This document shows, piece after piece, positions 1 to 9,131 of a DNA stretch of 64,000 nucleotides. The notes under the pieces are model-generated. The model was not told the origin of the DNA. It did not search any database and saw nothing but the letters and a program-made list of their open reading frames with translations. Origin of the DNA: Petrimonas sp. (GTDB lineage: Bacteria; Bacteroidota; Bacteroidia; Bacteroidales; Dysgonomonadaceae). The stretch is from positions 186,001-250,000 of the forward strand of contig DUNG01000034.1 in the NCBI GenBank assembly GCA_012839475.1, read 5' to 3'. Within the stretch, counting starts at the first letter, position 1; each line of letters opens with the position of its first letter. The position numbers were made by a program, and so were the translations under genes.

Positions 1-1151
1 ACCCAGTAGCGGTAGCCTACGCATACGTATCGGAGAAAGAGACGGTGCTATTTATCGACCCAGGTAAGCTGACAGATGACATCACCACCGACTACAAGGA
101 GGAAGGAATTACAATCGCTCCCTACCACGCCATCTTTGACTACGTGGCCGACCTCCCAGAGGAAAGTTCAGTCTGTGTAACGGGTAGCAAGATCAACTAC
201 AAGCTGTTGCACACCATCCCCACCACATGTAAGGTTATCGATGTGCCCTCGCCCTTAGACCTGATGAAGAGCGTGAAAAACGAAACCGAATTGAAAGGGT
301 TTCATAGCGCGATGGTCAAGGACGGGGTGGCACTCGTGAAATTTTACATGTGGCTGGAAAAAGCGATACCCACTGGCAAAGTCAACGAGGTAACGATCGC
401 TGATAAGCTCTACGAATTCCGGTCACAACAAGCGCTTTTCGTAGGCGAGAGCTTCGCCACCATCGCCGGGTACGGACCCAATGGGGCGGTTATTCACTAC
501 CGTGCAGTACCGGAAACCGCGCTCAAGGTGGAACCGAAAGGATTACTGCTGATTGACTCCGGTGCACAGTACAAGGATGGTACCACCGATATCACCCGGA
601 CAATTGCAGTGGGCGAACTTTCTGAGCAGATGAAAATCGACTACACGCTGGTGCTAAAAGGGCACATCGCGCTGGCTAGTGCCGTCTACCCGAAAGGAAC
701 GCGCGGTGCACAACTCGACGTGCTTGCCCGAAAAGCGCTATGGGAGCATGGGCTGACCTACTGGCACGGCACGGGACACGGTATAGGGCACTTCCTGAAC
801 GTGCACGAGGGACCACATAGCATTCGGCTGGAAGAGAACCCCACCCTGTTGGAACCGGGAATGGTTACATCGAATGAACCGGGTCTTTACCGGGCCAATC
901 AATACGGTGTCCGCGTCGAGAACCTGATCGTGACACGAAAGTGGCTGGAGAGCGAGGAGTTTGGGACGTTCTACAACTTCGAGACAATCACCCTTTGCCC
1001 CATTGACACAAGACCCATCGTCAAGGAGCTGCTAACCAAAAGCGAAGTTCAGTGGCTGAACGATTACCACGAGAAGGTGTACAATGGATTAAAAGGTTTT
1101 TTAAACGAGGAAGAGGCAGCCTGGTTGATAGAAAAAACCAAAGCCATTTAA
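1..1151 (+). CDS. Xaa-Pro aminopeptidase (aminopeptidase P, M24B), 5' partial
   Basis: Cytosolic metallopeptidase that removes an N-terminal residue preceding proline. The reading frame is open to the left edge (in-frame codons from base 3), so the N-terminus lies outside; a GTG at 45 is internal. Counting from that GTG, the C-terminal pita-bread domain starts near residue 85 and shows the family metal ligands in order: D171 (LLLIDSGAQ), D182 (DGTTDITR), H245 (HGTGHGIGHF), and the glutamates of TSNEPGLY and VRVENL. The family in Bacteroidota is usually near 590 residues in three domains, so about 200 residues are missing upstream. The next gene follows 21 bases later on the same strand. Confidence 0.93.
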   Translation, partial: PVAVAYAYVSEKETVLFIDPGKLTDDITTDYKEEGITIAPYHAIFDYVADLPEESSVCVTGSKINYKLLHTIPTTCKVIDVPSPLDLMKSVKNETELKGFHSAMVKDGVALVKFYMWLEKAIPTGKVNEVTIADKLYEFRSQQALFVGESFATIAGYGPNGAVIHYRAVPETALKVEPKGLLLIDSGAQYKDGTTDITRTIAVGELSEQMKIDYTLVLKGHIALASAVYPKGTRGAQLDVLARKALWEHGLTYWHGTGHGIGHFLNVHEGPHSIRLEENPTLLEPGMVTSNEPGLYRANQYGVRVENLIVTRKWLESEEFGTFYNFETITLCPIDTRPIVKELLTKSEVQWLNDYHEKVYNGLKGFLNEEEAAWLIEKTKAI

Positions 1152-1172
1152 CAAGCAAAACGTAGATTGAGC

Positions 1173-1691
1173 ATGGCACTGGTGAAATCGGTTCGCGGAT
1201 TTACCCCCGAGATAGGTGAAAACTGCTACTTGGCAGAGAACGCCACCATTATCGGTGACGTGATCATGGGGCGTAACTGCAGCATATGGTTCAACGCTGT
1301 GCTGCGTGGCGACGTCAACTCCATCCGTTTGGGTGATCGGGTGAACGTGCAGGACGGTGCGGTTATCCACACCTTGTACCAAAACTCGGTGTCGGTGATT
1401 GGAAACGACGTCTCGATAGGGCACAACGCGATCATTCATGGTGCGGAGATACGAGATGGTGCCCTGATTGGAATGGGCGCCATCGTGTTAGATCACGCGA
1501 TCGTAGGTGAAGGGGCCATCATCGCCGCTGGGGCGGTGGTACTGAGCAGCACCCAGGTGGAGCCGGGGAGCATTTACGCTGGTGTCCCTGCCAAGTTCGT
1601 CAAGAAAGTCGACCCCGAACAGTCCAAGGAGATAAACCAGAAAATCGCGGGTAACTACCTGTTCTACTCCAAGTGGTTCAAGGAGGAGTAA
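1173..1691 (+). CDS. Gamma-carbonic anhydrase / YrdA-type hexapeptide protein
   Basis: 172-residue left-handed parallel beta-helix protein. Hexapeptide-type turns run through residues 15-150 (for example GDVIMG, GAIVLD, GAVVLS). Histidines at HTLYQN, GHNAIIHG and the following coil occupy the usual trimer-interface zinc site of gamma-class carbonic anhydrases. Activity is not certain: YrdA/PaaY relatives often lack measurable activity and are named by fold only. ATG at 1173 is preferred over the TTG two codons upstream. It follows the aminopeptidase by 21 bases, so the two may be cotranscribed, and a strong hairpin lies downstream. Confidence 0.9.
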   Translation: MALVKSVRGFTPEIGENCYLAENATIIGDVIMGRNCSIWFNAVLRGDVNSIRLGDRVNVQDGAVIHTLYQNSVSVIGNDVSIGHNAIIHGAEIRDGALIGMGAIVLDHAIVGEGAIIAAGAVVLSSTQVEPGSIYAGVPAKFVKKVDPEQSKEINQKIAGNYLFYSKWFKEE

Positions 1692-1752
1692 CGTTGCGAG
1701 TCACCCATTATCGCAAAAGCTTCCTGGGGTTTATAACCCGTTGTATACAAAG

Positions 1753-1790
1753 ACAAAGAGCGTGTTAGTTTTTTAACACGCTCTTTGTTT
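1753..1790 (+). terminator. Hairpin terminator after the carbonic anhydrase-like gene
   Basis: A perfect 15-bp inverted repeat (1753-1767 with 1774-1788) with a six-base T-rich loop, 61 bases after the stop codon. The 3' tail is only modestly T-rich (GTTTAC), so it may act as a terminator, a 3' stabiliser, or both. Confidence 0.7.
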
Positions 1791-1867
1791 ACCTAGATCG
1801 ATAGCGCCAGATTCACCTAAAACAGACAAGTACTCACCTTGTGAACAAGGTGTTTTTCTCTGATGGG

Positions 1868-2311
1868 TTAATTCTTTAACACGCCAGAAATATACTCGTT
1901 CCCTTCGGAGTCCATTAAAATGGTTGGTTGTTCCGCCTTATCATCCAATGAAGCATGCTGAAGGGGTTTCAGCTCGTACATGTGCGTGGGATTGTACTTC
2001 ATGGTCCATAGGAACGGGAACAAGAAAAATATGCCCCCGATAATGGCTCCCACGTCGGCACTCTCATTCCTCGTCAACGTTGTATATAACGTTTCGTACC
2101 CCTCCTTCTCAAAACGCACGGACGTTATGCTTCCCACGATCTTGGTATCAGAATAGGACAACGGGGTAACCCCTTTATACTCCTCATTCATATACACCTT
2201 GGCACCGCTCGGTTCCGTTTGGATAAGCGTGGTACTAGAGCAGCTTGCAAACAACACCGCGAATGCCAACACGATAGCTGCACCTCTAATAAAAAATGAC
2301 TGTTTTACCAT
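1868..2311 (-). CDS. PEGA-domain lipoprotein
   Basis: 147-residue exported protein. Residues 1-24 form a signal peptide ending in a lipobox (VLFASC), so it should be lipid-anchored. Residues 30-75 match the PEGA pattern (TEPSGAKVYMNEEYKG, then GYETLY), a small beta domain found in surface and S-layer-associated proteins. A hydrophobic segment with glycines follows (GAIIGGIFFLFPFLW), which could be a transmembrane helix or an amphipathic hairpin. No enzymatic motif is visible and the function is unknown. It is transcribed alone, away from the neighbouring barrel gene, from a promoter placed at 2342-2372. Confidence 0.8.
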   Translation of the reverse strand: MVKQSFFIRGAAIVLAFAVLFASCSSTTLIQTEPSGAKVYMNEEYKGVTPLSYSDTKIVGSITSVRFEKEGYETLYTTLTRNESADVGAIIGGIFFLFPFLWTMKYNPTHMYELKPLQHASLDDKAEQPTILMDSEGNEYISGVLKN

Positions 2312-2341
2312 TTCAAATTAATTTAAAATAAAACGACCCCA

Positions 2342-2372
2342 CAAAAGTAGGTGAAAAAAAATCCTCCCGCAA
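2342..2372 (-). promoter_or_regulatory. Bacteroidota promoter for the PEGA lipoprotein
   Basis: On the minus strand: TTGC (2372-2369), 19 bases, TACTTTTG (2349-2342). The -7 box fits TAnnTTTG exactly and the -33 box is one base off TTTG. Transcription would start near 2335, about 25 bases before the ATG. Confidence 0.55.
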
Positions 2373-2644
2373 GAGAGCCCAACGAAAATCAAAAAGATTT
2401 CTGTTAAACACTCCATTTTTACATTTTGGTTTACATTTACACTCAAGGTTGGCTAACATTAATTAACATTAATCGTGCAGCATTTTTGTTTAAGACGCAT
2501 CTTAACAGTATGTGTGCCATTCCAGCACAAATGCCACGGGCGAAAAACATGGCATTGACAATATAAAGTGCTGTAGCTGTTATCCAAAACGGCCACAAAA
2601 ATAGCAAGACGCTATGGTATCGAGTATTGAAACAAAATCATCGT
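2373..2644. other. Divergent intergenic region
   Basis: About 270 AT-rich bases between the PEGA lipoprotein promoter and the barrel gene. It contains a TTAACATTAA direct repeat near 2454-2472 and a 7-bp inverted repeat (2530-2536 with 2550-2556). I found no exact TAnnTTTG box for the rightward gene and no small ORF worth calling. Confidence 0.5.
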
Positions 2645-3424
2645 ATGAAACATTGGCTTTTATCCCTACTCTTCCTGTCGGTTCCTTTCTTCTCCATGGA
2701 GGCACAGCACCCCACCTCCATTCGCGTGGGAGCCGAGTACGGTTTCATGAACCTCTCGGGCAGGTTGAGCGGACATTGGGAGTTTCGGCATCCGCCACAG
2801 GGTTACTTCAACCCCGATTACCAAGGAGACGAGTATGCCACCGGTGAAGGTAAGATACATTACACGGGGCTAAAGGTAGAAGTGCCCGCCTGGAAAAGCC
2901 GTGTCACCCTGGCTTCAGGGTTACGATACACGAACGTAAGTCAACAGGTCCTACCTTTTAATAGCATGTCACACCTCTACCTCTACCATCCTGCCGGAAG
3001 GGGAATAGATATTTACCGATTGGACGAAATGAATGAGTCGATTGGTTACGTGAGTATCCCGCTGGAGGCGGACATTATCCTGCTGGGGTACTACAGCAAC
3101 TGGCAGGTATACCTGAAAGGGGGTATTCAAGCGGGAGTGAAAATACATGAGAAAAGCCACATCCACTTCACCTCACCCGGCATGCAGTCACACGAGAATG
3201 AGGTGTTAGCAGTAATCGACAAAACGCCCGGCATGTTTTATTCTAACCTTTATGGTAGCCTGGGGCTTCGCTGGACCCTTAACAATGGGATACGTGTAGG
3301 GGCCGAAATGGTCATGCCCTACCTGTTCCTATCGAAACCCAACTGGTCGTTTCTCACCTCGGATACCTTTCCGGGATTGCAACTTACGGTTGCCATACCT
3401 CTCCATTCATCATCATTCAAGTAA
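2645..3424 (+). CDS. Predicted outer-membrane beta-barrel protein
   Basis: 259-residue exported protein of unknown function. ATG 2645 is preferred over the upstream TTG at 2627 because it places a clean Sec signal at the N-terminus (KHWLLSLLFLSVPFF, then SMEAQ, signal peptidase I type). The mature part alternates polar and aromatic residues in the way of an outer-membrane barrel (IRVGAEYGFMNLSG, VTLASGLRYTN, NLYGSLGLRWTLN, GLQLTVAIPL), with glycine-rich turns. No conserved catalytic residues are seen. It is followed after 21 bases by a lipoprotein gene, and the pair is probably an envelope operon. Confidence 0.7.
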   Translation: MKHWLLSLLFLSVPFFSMEAQHPTSIRVGAEYGFMNLSGRLSGHWEFRHPPQGYFNPDYQGDEYATGEGKIHYTGLKVEVPAWKSRVTLASGLRYTNVSQQVLPFNSMSHLYLYHPAGRGIDIYRLDEMNESIGYVSIPLEADIILLGYYSNWQVYLKGGIQAGVKIHEKSHIHFTSPGMQSHENEVLAVIDKTPGMFYSNLYGSLGLRWTLNNGIRVGAEMVMPYLFLSKPNWSFLTSDTFPGLQLTVAIPLHSSSFK

Positions 3425-3445
3425 CATCCCAAAAAAATTACCGCG

Positions 3446-4138
3446 ATGAAACGAATAGACGCGTTCATGCTGATTATAGTTATCCTGGCTGCTGCCACAG
3501 CCTGCGACACGAAGTTTGACTACCACCTCTCCCGATCAATCTTTATCCCGGACCAGGACAATCCCGGCCTGCCGATCTACTCGGAAAAAGGATACAACAG
3601 TTTCGGGGTGTACTGGGGACTTAAGCCGTTCACCTCACAATCCAACGAGGAGTCGTCACAGGTAATCGTGTGGGGCGACTCCTGCCACATTAATTTTTAC
3701 GGGCTTGCTGACTCTTCTACCCGGATGGTAGCAACCCGGACGTCTGACAGCGACATCCATCAAGCAGGCCTGTTTTATTACGGGGAGACAGGCTATGCCG
3801 CACACACCTTGACTTTCACGATACCCGACTTTAAACCAAACGCTTTCGGCGATTTACTATCCCTAAATAACAAAAAGTATAACTTGAAGGAGGACAAGTG
3901 CGTGGTCTCACTAATGGCAGGCTCAGATTCCCTGCATGTAGAAATTCTAGAAGGCGAGTTCTACATCAAAAAAGCCCAAAATCTCTACGTTGATAACGTG
4001 CTGACACGGGTGGTACTATCCGGTACCTTCTCGTTTAAAGCGCTACTGAACGATATGCCAACCTCTTTCCTGAACGGGCGTTTCGATATGGGGTACGGCG
4101 ATGAAAACTTCTTTCTATTACAAAAGAAAACACCTTGA
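3446..4138 (+). CDS. Hypothetical lipoprotein
   Basis: 230 residues. A signal peptide with lipobox AATAC places the lipidated cysteine at about residue 20. The remainder is beta-rich with many serines and threonines and no motif I recognise. It lies 21 bases after a predicted outer-membrane barrel and converges on the U32 peptidase gene (13 bases between stops), so it likely belongs to the same transcription unit as the barrel. The function is unknown; a surface or periplasmic partner of the barrel is only a guess from position. Confidence 0.65.
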   Translation: MKRIDAFMLIIVILAAATACDTKFDYHLSRSIFIPDQDNPGLPIYSEKGYNSFGVYWGLKPFTSQSNEESSQVIVWGDSCHINFYGLADSSTRMVATRTSDSDIHQAGLFYYGETGYAAHTLTFTIPDFKPNAFGDLLSLNNKKYNLKEDKCVVSLMAGSDSLHVEILEGEFYIKKAQNLYVDNVLTRVVLSGTFSFKALLNDMPTSFLNGRFDMGYGDENFFLLQKKTP

Positions 4139-4151
4139 TATTTTCGCCTCC

Positions 4152-5420
4152 TCACCTTTCGTGTGCCGTGCCCCGGCGGTTGGCAGCCACCATCTTGTAG
4201 AGCTGGTCGTTGGGGCGAATCTTCTCCCCGGTCTTGATGGAGAAATGGTCACCCTTTACCGCTTCCGGAACCGCCTCCCTCTCCACCCGGATATCGTGAG
4301 CCGTAACGAATACCACACCGGTAGTGGGACCGGTAATTAGCAGTTCGTCTCCCTCCTTTACCGGTTGAGCCTCCACAAGGAACTCGGTCACCCCCAGGTT
4401 CCCAAAATGCTTGATCGCTTTACCCACGTAGACCTTCCGCTTGGTAGCCCCTGAACCATACCGATGCGTCCATTCGCCCAAACGCTGACCCAGGTAGTAG
4501 CCATCCCAAAAACCCCGGTTAAAAACGGTCGATAGTCGCTCGTTCCAGTCGGCTATCTTCTCCTCATCGTACGTTCCATTACAGTAAGCCTCCACCGCCT
4601 CCTTGTAGCAGGAGGTGACCACCCGAACGTACTCAGGTCCGCGTGCGCGTCCCTCTATCTTGAACACCCGCACACCCACATCCATCATCTTGTTCAAGAA
4701 GTGAATGGTTTTCAAATCCTTGGGCGACATGATGTACTCGTTATCAATCTCCAGCTCAATATCGCTGCTCGTGTCTTTCACGAGGTATCCTCTCCGGCAG
4801 ATCTGATTGCAGGCTCCCCGGTTAGCCGAAAGGTTCACCTCGTGCAAGCTAAGGTAACACTTCCCCGACACGGCCATACAGAGAGCACCATGCGCGAACA
4901 TCTCGATGCGAATCAACTCACCGGAAGGCCCCTTGATCTGCCGCTCCACGATCGCTTTATGGATGGCAGCCACCTGCTCCAAGTTCAGCTCGCGGGCCAA
5001 CACCACCACGTCGGCATACTGCGCGTAAAATTCAAGCGACTCGATATTGGTGATGTTGAGCTGCGTGGATAGGTGCACCACCACCCCGATGCTCCGGGCG
5101 TACAGTAACACAGCCACATCGGCCGCGATAATAGCCGTGAGGCCCGCCTCCTTTGCCGCGTCCACGATCTTTCGCATCAACCCCATATCCTGGTCGTAAA
5201 TAATGGTATTGACCGTGAGATAGCTCTTGATCCCGTTATCCCGGCATATCTCGGCGATGGCATGCAGGTCGTCCACCGTGAAATTGTTGGACGATTTGGC
5301 ACGCATGTTCAGCCCCTCGATACCGAAATAGATAGAGTCCGCACCCCCCTGGATGGCTGCCCAAAGCGACTCGTATGAACCGGCAGGAGCCATGATCTCG
5401 TAATCATGAATATGTTTCAT
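4152..5420 (-). CDS. Peptidase U32 family protein (TrhP/YegQ-like)
   Basis: 422 residues. The N-terminal TIM-barrel opening EIMAPAGSYESLWAAI, with GGADSIYFG, is the U32 signature. The conserved central block carries four cysteines (HGALCMAVSGKCYLS, then NRGACNQICRRGY), known in this family to hold an iron-sulfur cluster, followed by FKIEGRARGPEYV. Family members act in tRNA uridine-34 hydroxylation (TrhP) or in ubiquinone side reactions; protease activity is doubtful for most. The length fits the long TrhP-type form with a C-terminal beta domain. It is monocistronic and divergent from lacZ; an exact -7 box sits at 5516-5523. Confidence 0.87.
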   Translation of the reverse strand: MKHIHDYEIMAPAGSYESLWAAIQGGADSIYFGIEGLNMRAKSSNNFTVDDLHAIAEICRDNGIKSYLTVNTIIYDQDMGLMRKIVDAAKEAGLTAIIAADVAVLLYARSIGVVVHLSTQLNITNIESLEFYAQYADVVVLARELNLEQVAAIHKAIVERQIKGPSGELIRIEMFAHGALCMAVSGKCYLSLHEVNLSANRGACNQICRRGYLVKDTSSDIELEIDNEYIMSPKDLKTIHFLNKMMDVGVRVFKIEGRARGPEYVRVVTSCYKEAVEAYCNGTYDEEKIADWNERLSTVFNRGFWDGYYLGQRLGEWTHRYGSGATKRKVYVGKAIKHFGNLGVTEFLVEAQPVKEGDELLITGPTTGVVFVTAHDIRVEREAVPEAVKGDHFSIKTGEKIRPNDQLYKMVAANRRGTAHER

Positions 5421-5515
5421 ACGATTAATCCGTTTTTATGTCTTAAAAAATCATTCACACGAGGCTTAGTGACCGTTATAAACATATCACATTCACCCTG
5501 TTTATACCCAAAACA

Positions 5516-5523
5516 CAAAAATA
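5516..5523 (-). promoter_or_regulatory. -7 box candidate for the U32 gene
   Basis: The minus strand reads TATTTTTG, an exact TAnnTTTG match, about 95 bases before the ATG at 5420. No good -33 element is visible at the expected distance, so this is a candidate only. Confidence 0.4.
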
Positions 5524-5648
5524 CAAATTTTACGCGATTGGCGGGAAACTATGTTAACCTCTTCCCCCTTTACAGCATTATCTCTTTGCAAAATTATCTC
5601 TTCGTGGCATTATCTCACGTGAAAAGCTTCCTTTTCTCATTTCCACAC

Positions 5649-5681
5649 TTTGCGTGTTAACTGAAAAATGTTGTATCTTTG
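5649..5681 (+). promoter_or_regulatory. Bacteroidota promoter for the GH2 beta-galactosidase
   Basis: TTTG at 5649-5652, 21 bases, TATCTTTG at 5674-5681: a full match to the Bacteroides sigma-ABfr consensus. The start site would be near 5688, which rules out the upstream in-frame GTG at 5654 and places translation at ATG 5711 or 5717. Confidence 0.8.
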
Positions 5682-5710
5682 TAAAAACATACAACAAATG
5701 TAAAACCGTT

Positions 5711-8700
5711 ATGAATATGAAAAAGATTCTATTGATTACACTTATCTCTGTTTTCTCATTCGGCTTATTGAAAGCACAACTTCAAGAAAACAGGTACACG
5801 GAAATTACCAATCCAAAATTGGTTGAGATGAACAAAGAGCCCGCGAGAGCCAGCTTTTTCTCCTTTACAAGTGCTAACGAAGCGCTATCCGCTTCAAACA
5901 GCTCCAAGGGCAGTGATTTTTTACTGCTCAACGGGACATGGAAGTTTAATTACGTGGAAAATTTCGAAGAGAGACCTAAAGAGGGTTTTTATGAATTGGA
6001 TTTTAATGATACAAGCTGGAGCGACATACAGGTTCCGGGAAACTGGGAGGTTCAAGGCTTCGGGTATCCCATTTACGTGAACACCACTTACGAGTTCACC
6101 TCTCCGGGATTCCCCCCTTTTTGGGACAGACCGATGCCACCGCTCGTGCCGCGTGAATTTAATCCAACGGGGACCTATCGGAAAGAGTTTGATCTACCAA
6201 GCTCTTGGCAAGGGAAAGATATCATCATCTCGTTCGATGGAGTGAAAGGGGCTTCCTACTTTTACCTGAACGGGGAATTTCTCGGGATGAGCAAAGACAG
6301 CAAGCTGCCGGTTCGCTTCAACATAACGAGCAGGGCAAAACCCGGTAAAAATGTTATCGCTATGCAAACCCATCGCTGGAGCGAAGCCACCTACCTTGAG
6401 TGTCAGGATTTTTGGCGAATAAGCGGTATTGAACGTGATGTATACCTCTACGCCCGACCAAAAGTGCATATAGCCGATTTCTTCGCCCTCCCCTCATTAG
6501 ATGCATCCTACACCCACGGCGAATTTTCACTCAGCGTTGACTTGAAAAACGCTGAAGGCAATTCTCAAGATGCATCGGTAACCTACACGATATTAGACCG
6601 TGACAACAACACCATTGCAACGGAGAGCAAAATCACCCGTATCGGTGATACAGGTAGTTTGAATTTCTCAAAATCGATTCCTAATGTACTGAAATGGTCA
6701 GCGGAAGAACCCAACCTTTACTCGTTGGTTATTGAACTGAAAGATGGAAGCGGAACCGTAACGGAAGCAACCGCGATAAAAATCGGTTTCCGGACCGCGG
6801 AGATAAAGGATAAGCAGTTCTTGGTTAACGGAAAACCGGTACTCGTGAAAGGGGTAAATATTCACGAAACCTGTGAACACACAGGACATTACGTTACGGA
6901 AGAGTTAATGCGAAAAGATTTTGAACTGTTCAGAAAATACAACGTTAACACCGCCCGCACCGCTCACTACCCTCAACCCGAACTGTTTTACAAGCTTGCC
7001 GATGAGTATGGAATTTACGTGATTGATGAGGCCAACATCGAAAGTCACGGCATGGGGTATAACAGAAGGAAGGGAGGCACCCTTGCCAACAACCCCCTGT
7101 TTTTAGAAAGTCACCTGAACAGGACCAAGGGCGTGGTTGAACGTGATAAAAACCACGCGTGCGTTGTTACCTGGTCTCTTGGCAATGAAGCCGGTAACGG
7201 GTACAATTTCTATGAAACCTACTTGTGGACTAAAAATAGAGACGCTTCGCGTCCGGTACAATACGAACAGTCGAGTTATGAATGGAATACAGACATCATT
7301 TGCCCCATGTACTTTACGCCCGCCCAATTAGAAGAACATGCACAAGCCCCCAATTTAGACCGCCCCATTATCCAGTGCGAATACGCCCACGCTATGGGAA
7401 ACAGCCTCGGAAACTTCATCGAGTATTGGGATTTGATACGCAAATACCCTTTGCTCCAAGGTGGCTGTATTTGGGACTGGGTGGATCAAGGATTCGCGGA
7501 AACAGATGAAGAGGGGAACAAGTATTGGGCTTTCGGTGCCGATTACGGACCAAAAGGTGCCCCTTCCTCTGGAAGCTTTAATTGTAACGGTATGGTTCGT
7601 CCGGATAGATCTCCGAAAGATCAGATGGAGGAGATGCGCAAGGTTTATCAAAACATTTGGTTCAAAAACCTTGACCCACAAACAGGGAAGGTGGAGCTGT
7701 TCAATGAGAACTTTTTCATCGATTTAAGCCAATACAACTTCGAATATGAAATCAAATCAAACGGTAAAGTACTGAATTCAGGCAAACTTACTATAAATGC
7801 CAAACCGCAGGAAACCGTCACGATAAATATTCCCAACCTGGCGAAACATGTAAAAAGCGGAACCCAGACGACCGTTAACTTCTACGCGAAGCAAAAAGAG
7901 GCAACACGGCTTATTCCTGCTGGATGGGTCGTGGCAAAAGAGCAGTTTGTACTCGATAGTTACCCCTCGTTAACGCTCACCAACATGAAGCCCGCGCAGT
8001 TGGTTGATGACTCGAACACGATAACGGTTAAAGGTAGGAACTTTGAAGCTATCTTCGATAAAATATCGGGTATCATGACTTCATATAAATACAAAGGTAC
8101 GGAGTACATTAGCGAAGGATTTGGATTTAGACCATTTTTTTGGCGCGCTCCGTTAGAAAATGATTACGGCGCACGTACTCCCTTGAGATTAAAAGCATGG
8201 GAAACCGCGAGCTATCAAAACTTGAAGGCCGAAAACTTAAACATCTCCAGCGGTGAAGAGACCGTGATCAGCTGCCAATACCTCTATCCTGAAGTAAACG
8301 CAACATGGAACATCCGTTATACCATCTTTAATGATGGCAGAATAAAGATTGACAACCATTTCGACGCGACCAAAAACAGCGATTTACCGTTGATTTTCCG
8401 TGTTGGAATGCGCGCGCAGCTGCCCGGGAATTTCGTGAACGCCGAATATTACGGCAGAGGACCCTTTGGCAATTATTGCGACCGCAAAACGGCCGCCTTT
8501 ATCGACAGGTACAAATCTCCCATCATCAATATGGTTGACAAGTACGTCATCGCGCAAGAAAACGCGCATCATGTTGACGCCAGCTGGCTCGCCGTTACTG
8601 ACAGAAAAGGTAAAGGCGTACTGTTCGCGGCTGATAATACTTTTGAGTTTAACGTTTCAAACTACCTGCTTGAAACATTGAGTAACGGAAACGATTTACA

Positions 8701-8935
8701 CAACGATGCACCGAGAGGTACAGCCCCGGAAAAGAAGCACGTGAATGCCTATAAAGCTTCGGACAAAATAGACGTTTTCATCGACTACAAGATGCAAGGT
8801 GTAGGTGGCAACAACAGCTGGGGACGCCTGCCTGAAGAACCCTATTTAATCGTGCCAAAAGAGACAAATGTTCAATACGGTTTTTCCATTATCCCTATCG
8901 ACAACGTATCAAAAATTGATGCCTATTTCAAATAA
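5711..8935 (+). CDS. lacZ: GH2 beta-galactosidase (LacZ type), secreted
   Basis: 1074 residues from ATG 5711; ATG 5717 is equally possible. A Sec signal (KKILLITLISVFSFGLL, cleaved near KAQLQ) directs export. The domain order is that of large LacZ enzymes: N-terminal jelly roll (about 50-230), two immunoglobulin-like domains flanking the TIM barrel (about 340-650), and a C-terminal beta-sandwich (from about 770, the Bgal_small_N type). The acid/base Glu493 lies in WSLGNEAGNG and the nucleophile Glu557 in QCEYAHAMGNS. It removes terminal beta-galactose. It is alone between its own promoter and a GC-rich hairpin at 8998, and not part of a visible PUL. Confidence 0.93.
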   Translation: MNMKKILLITLISVFSFGLLKAQLQENRYTEITNPKLVEMNKEPARASFFSFTSANEALSASNSSKGSDFLLLNGTWKFNYVENFEERPKEGFYELDFNDTSWSDIQVPGNWEVQGFGYPIYVNTTYEFTSPGFPPFWDRPMPPLVPREFNPTGTYRKEFDLPSSWQGKDIIISFDGVKGASYFYLNGEFLGMSKDSKLPVRFNITSRAKPGKNVIAMQTHRWSEATYLECQDFWRISGIERDVYLYARPKVHIADFFALPSLDASYTHGEFSLSVDLKNAEGNSQDASVTYTILDRDNNTIATESKITRIGDTGSLNFSKSIPNVLKWSAEEPNLYSLVIELKDGSGTVTEATAIKIGFRTAEIKDKQFLVNGKPVLVKGVNIHETCEHTGHYVTEELMRKDFELFRKYNVNTARTAHYPQPELFYKLADEYGIYVIDEANIESHGMGYNRRKGGTLANNPLFLESHLNRTKGVVERDKNHACVVTWSLGNEAGNGYNFYETYLWTKNRDASRPVQYEQSSYEWNTDIICPMYFTPAQLEEHAQAPNLDRPIIQCEYAHAMGNSLGNFIEYWDLIRKYPLLQGGCIWDWVDQGFAETDEEGNKYWAFGADYGPKGAPSSGSFNCNGMVRPDRSPKDQMEEMRKVYQNIWFKNLDPQTGKVELFNENFFIDLSQYNFEYEIKSNGKVLNSGKLTINAKPQETVTINIPNLAKHVKSGTQTTVNFYAKQKEATRLIPAGWVVAKEQFVLDSYPSLTLTNMKPAQLVDDSNTITVKGRNFEAIFDKISGIMTSYKYKGTEYISEGFGFRPFFWRAPLENDYGARTPLRLKAWETASYQNLKAENLNISSGEETVISCQYLYPEVNATWNIRYTIFNDGRIKIDNHFDATKNSDLPLIFRVGMRAQLPGNFVNAEYYGRGPFGNYCDRKTAAFIDRYKSPIINMVDKYVIAQENAHHVDASWLAVTDRKGKGVLFAADNTFEFNVSNYLLETLSNGNDLHNDAPRGTAPEKKHVNAYKASDKIDVFIDYKMQGVGGNNSWGRLPEEPYLIVPKETNVQYGFSIIPIDNVSKIDAYFK

Positions 8936-8997
8936 ATCACTTAAGGGGATAACTTCACATTCAATATTGCCAAAAGGCGCATAATTAACCATCAAAC

Positions 8998-9025
8998 AGG
9001 TAGGGGGCAACAGTTCCCCCTACCT
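8998..9025 (+). terminator. GC-rich hairpin after lacZ
   Basis: A perfect 10-bp stem (AGGTAGGGGG at 8998-9007 with its complement at 9016-9025) with an eight-base loop, followed by CCTTTATC. It lies 62 bases after the lacZ stop and is the likely terminator, although the T-run is short. Confidence 0.65.
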
Positions 9026-9131
9026 CCTTTATCACCGTGCACTCTCTCGCACCCGGTAGTATATATTATTGATTTTATCTCCCATCATTGATCGAGGGAT
9101 TGTAAACAGCGCTGTCATTAGCGAATTATGC

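Noticed and set aside
5654-5710. Upstream in-frame GTG start for lacZ.
   Set aside because: The promoter -7 box (5674-5681) lies downstream of it, and the signal peptide begins at the later ATGs.
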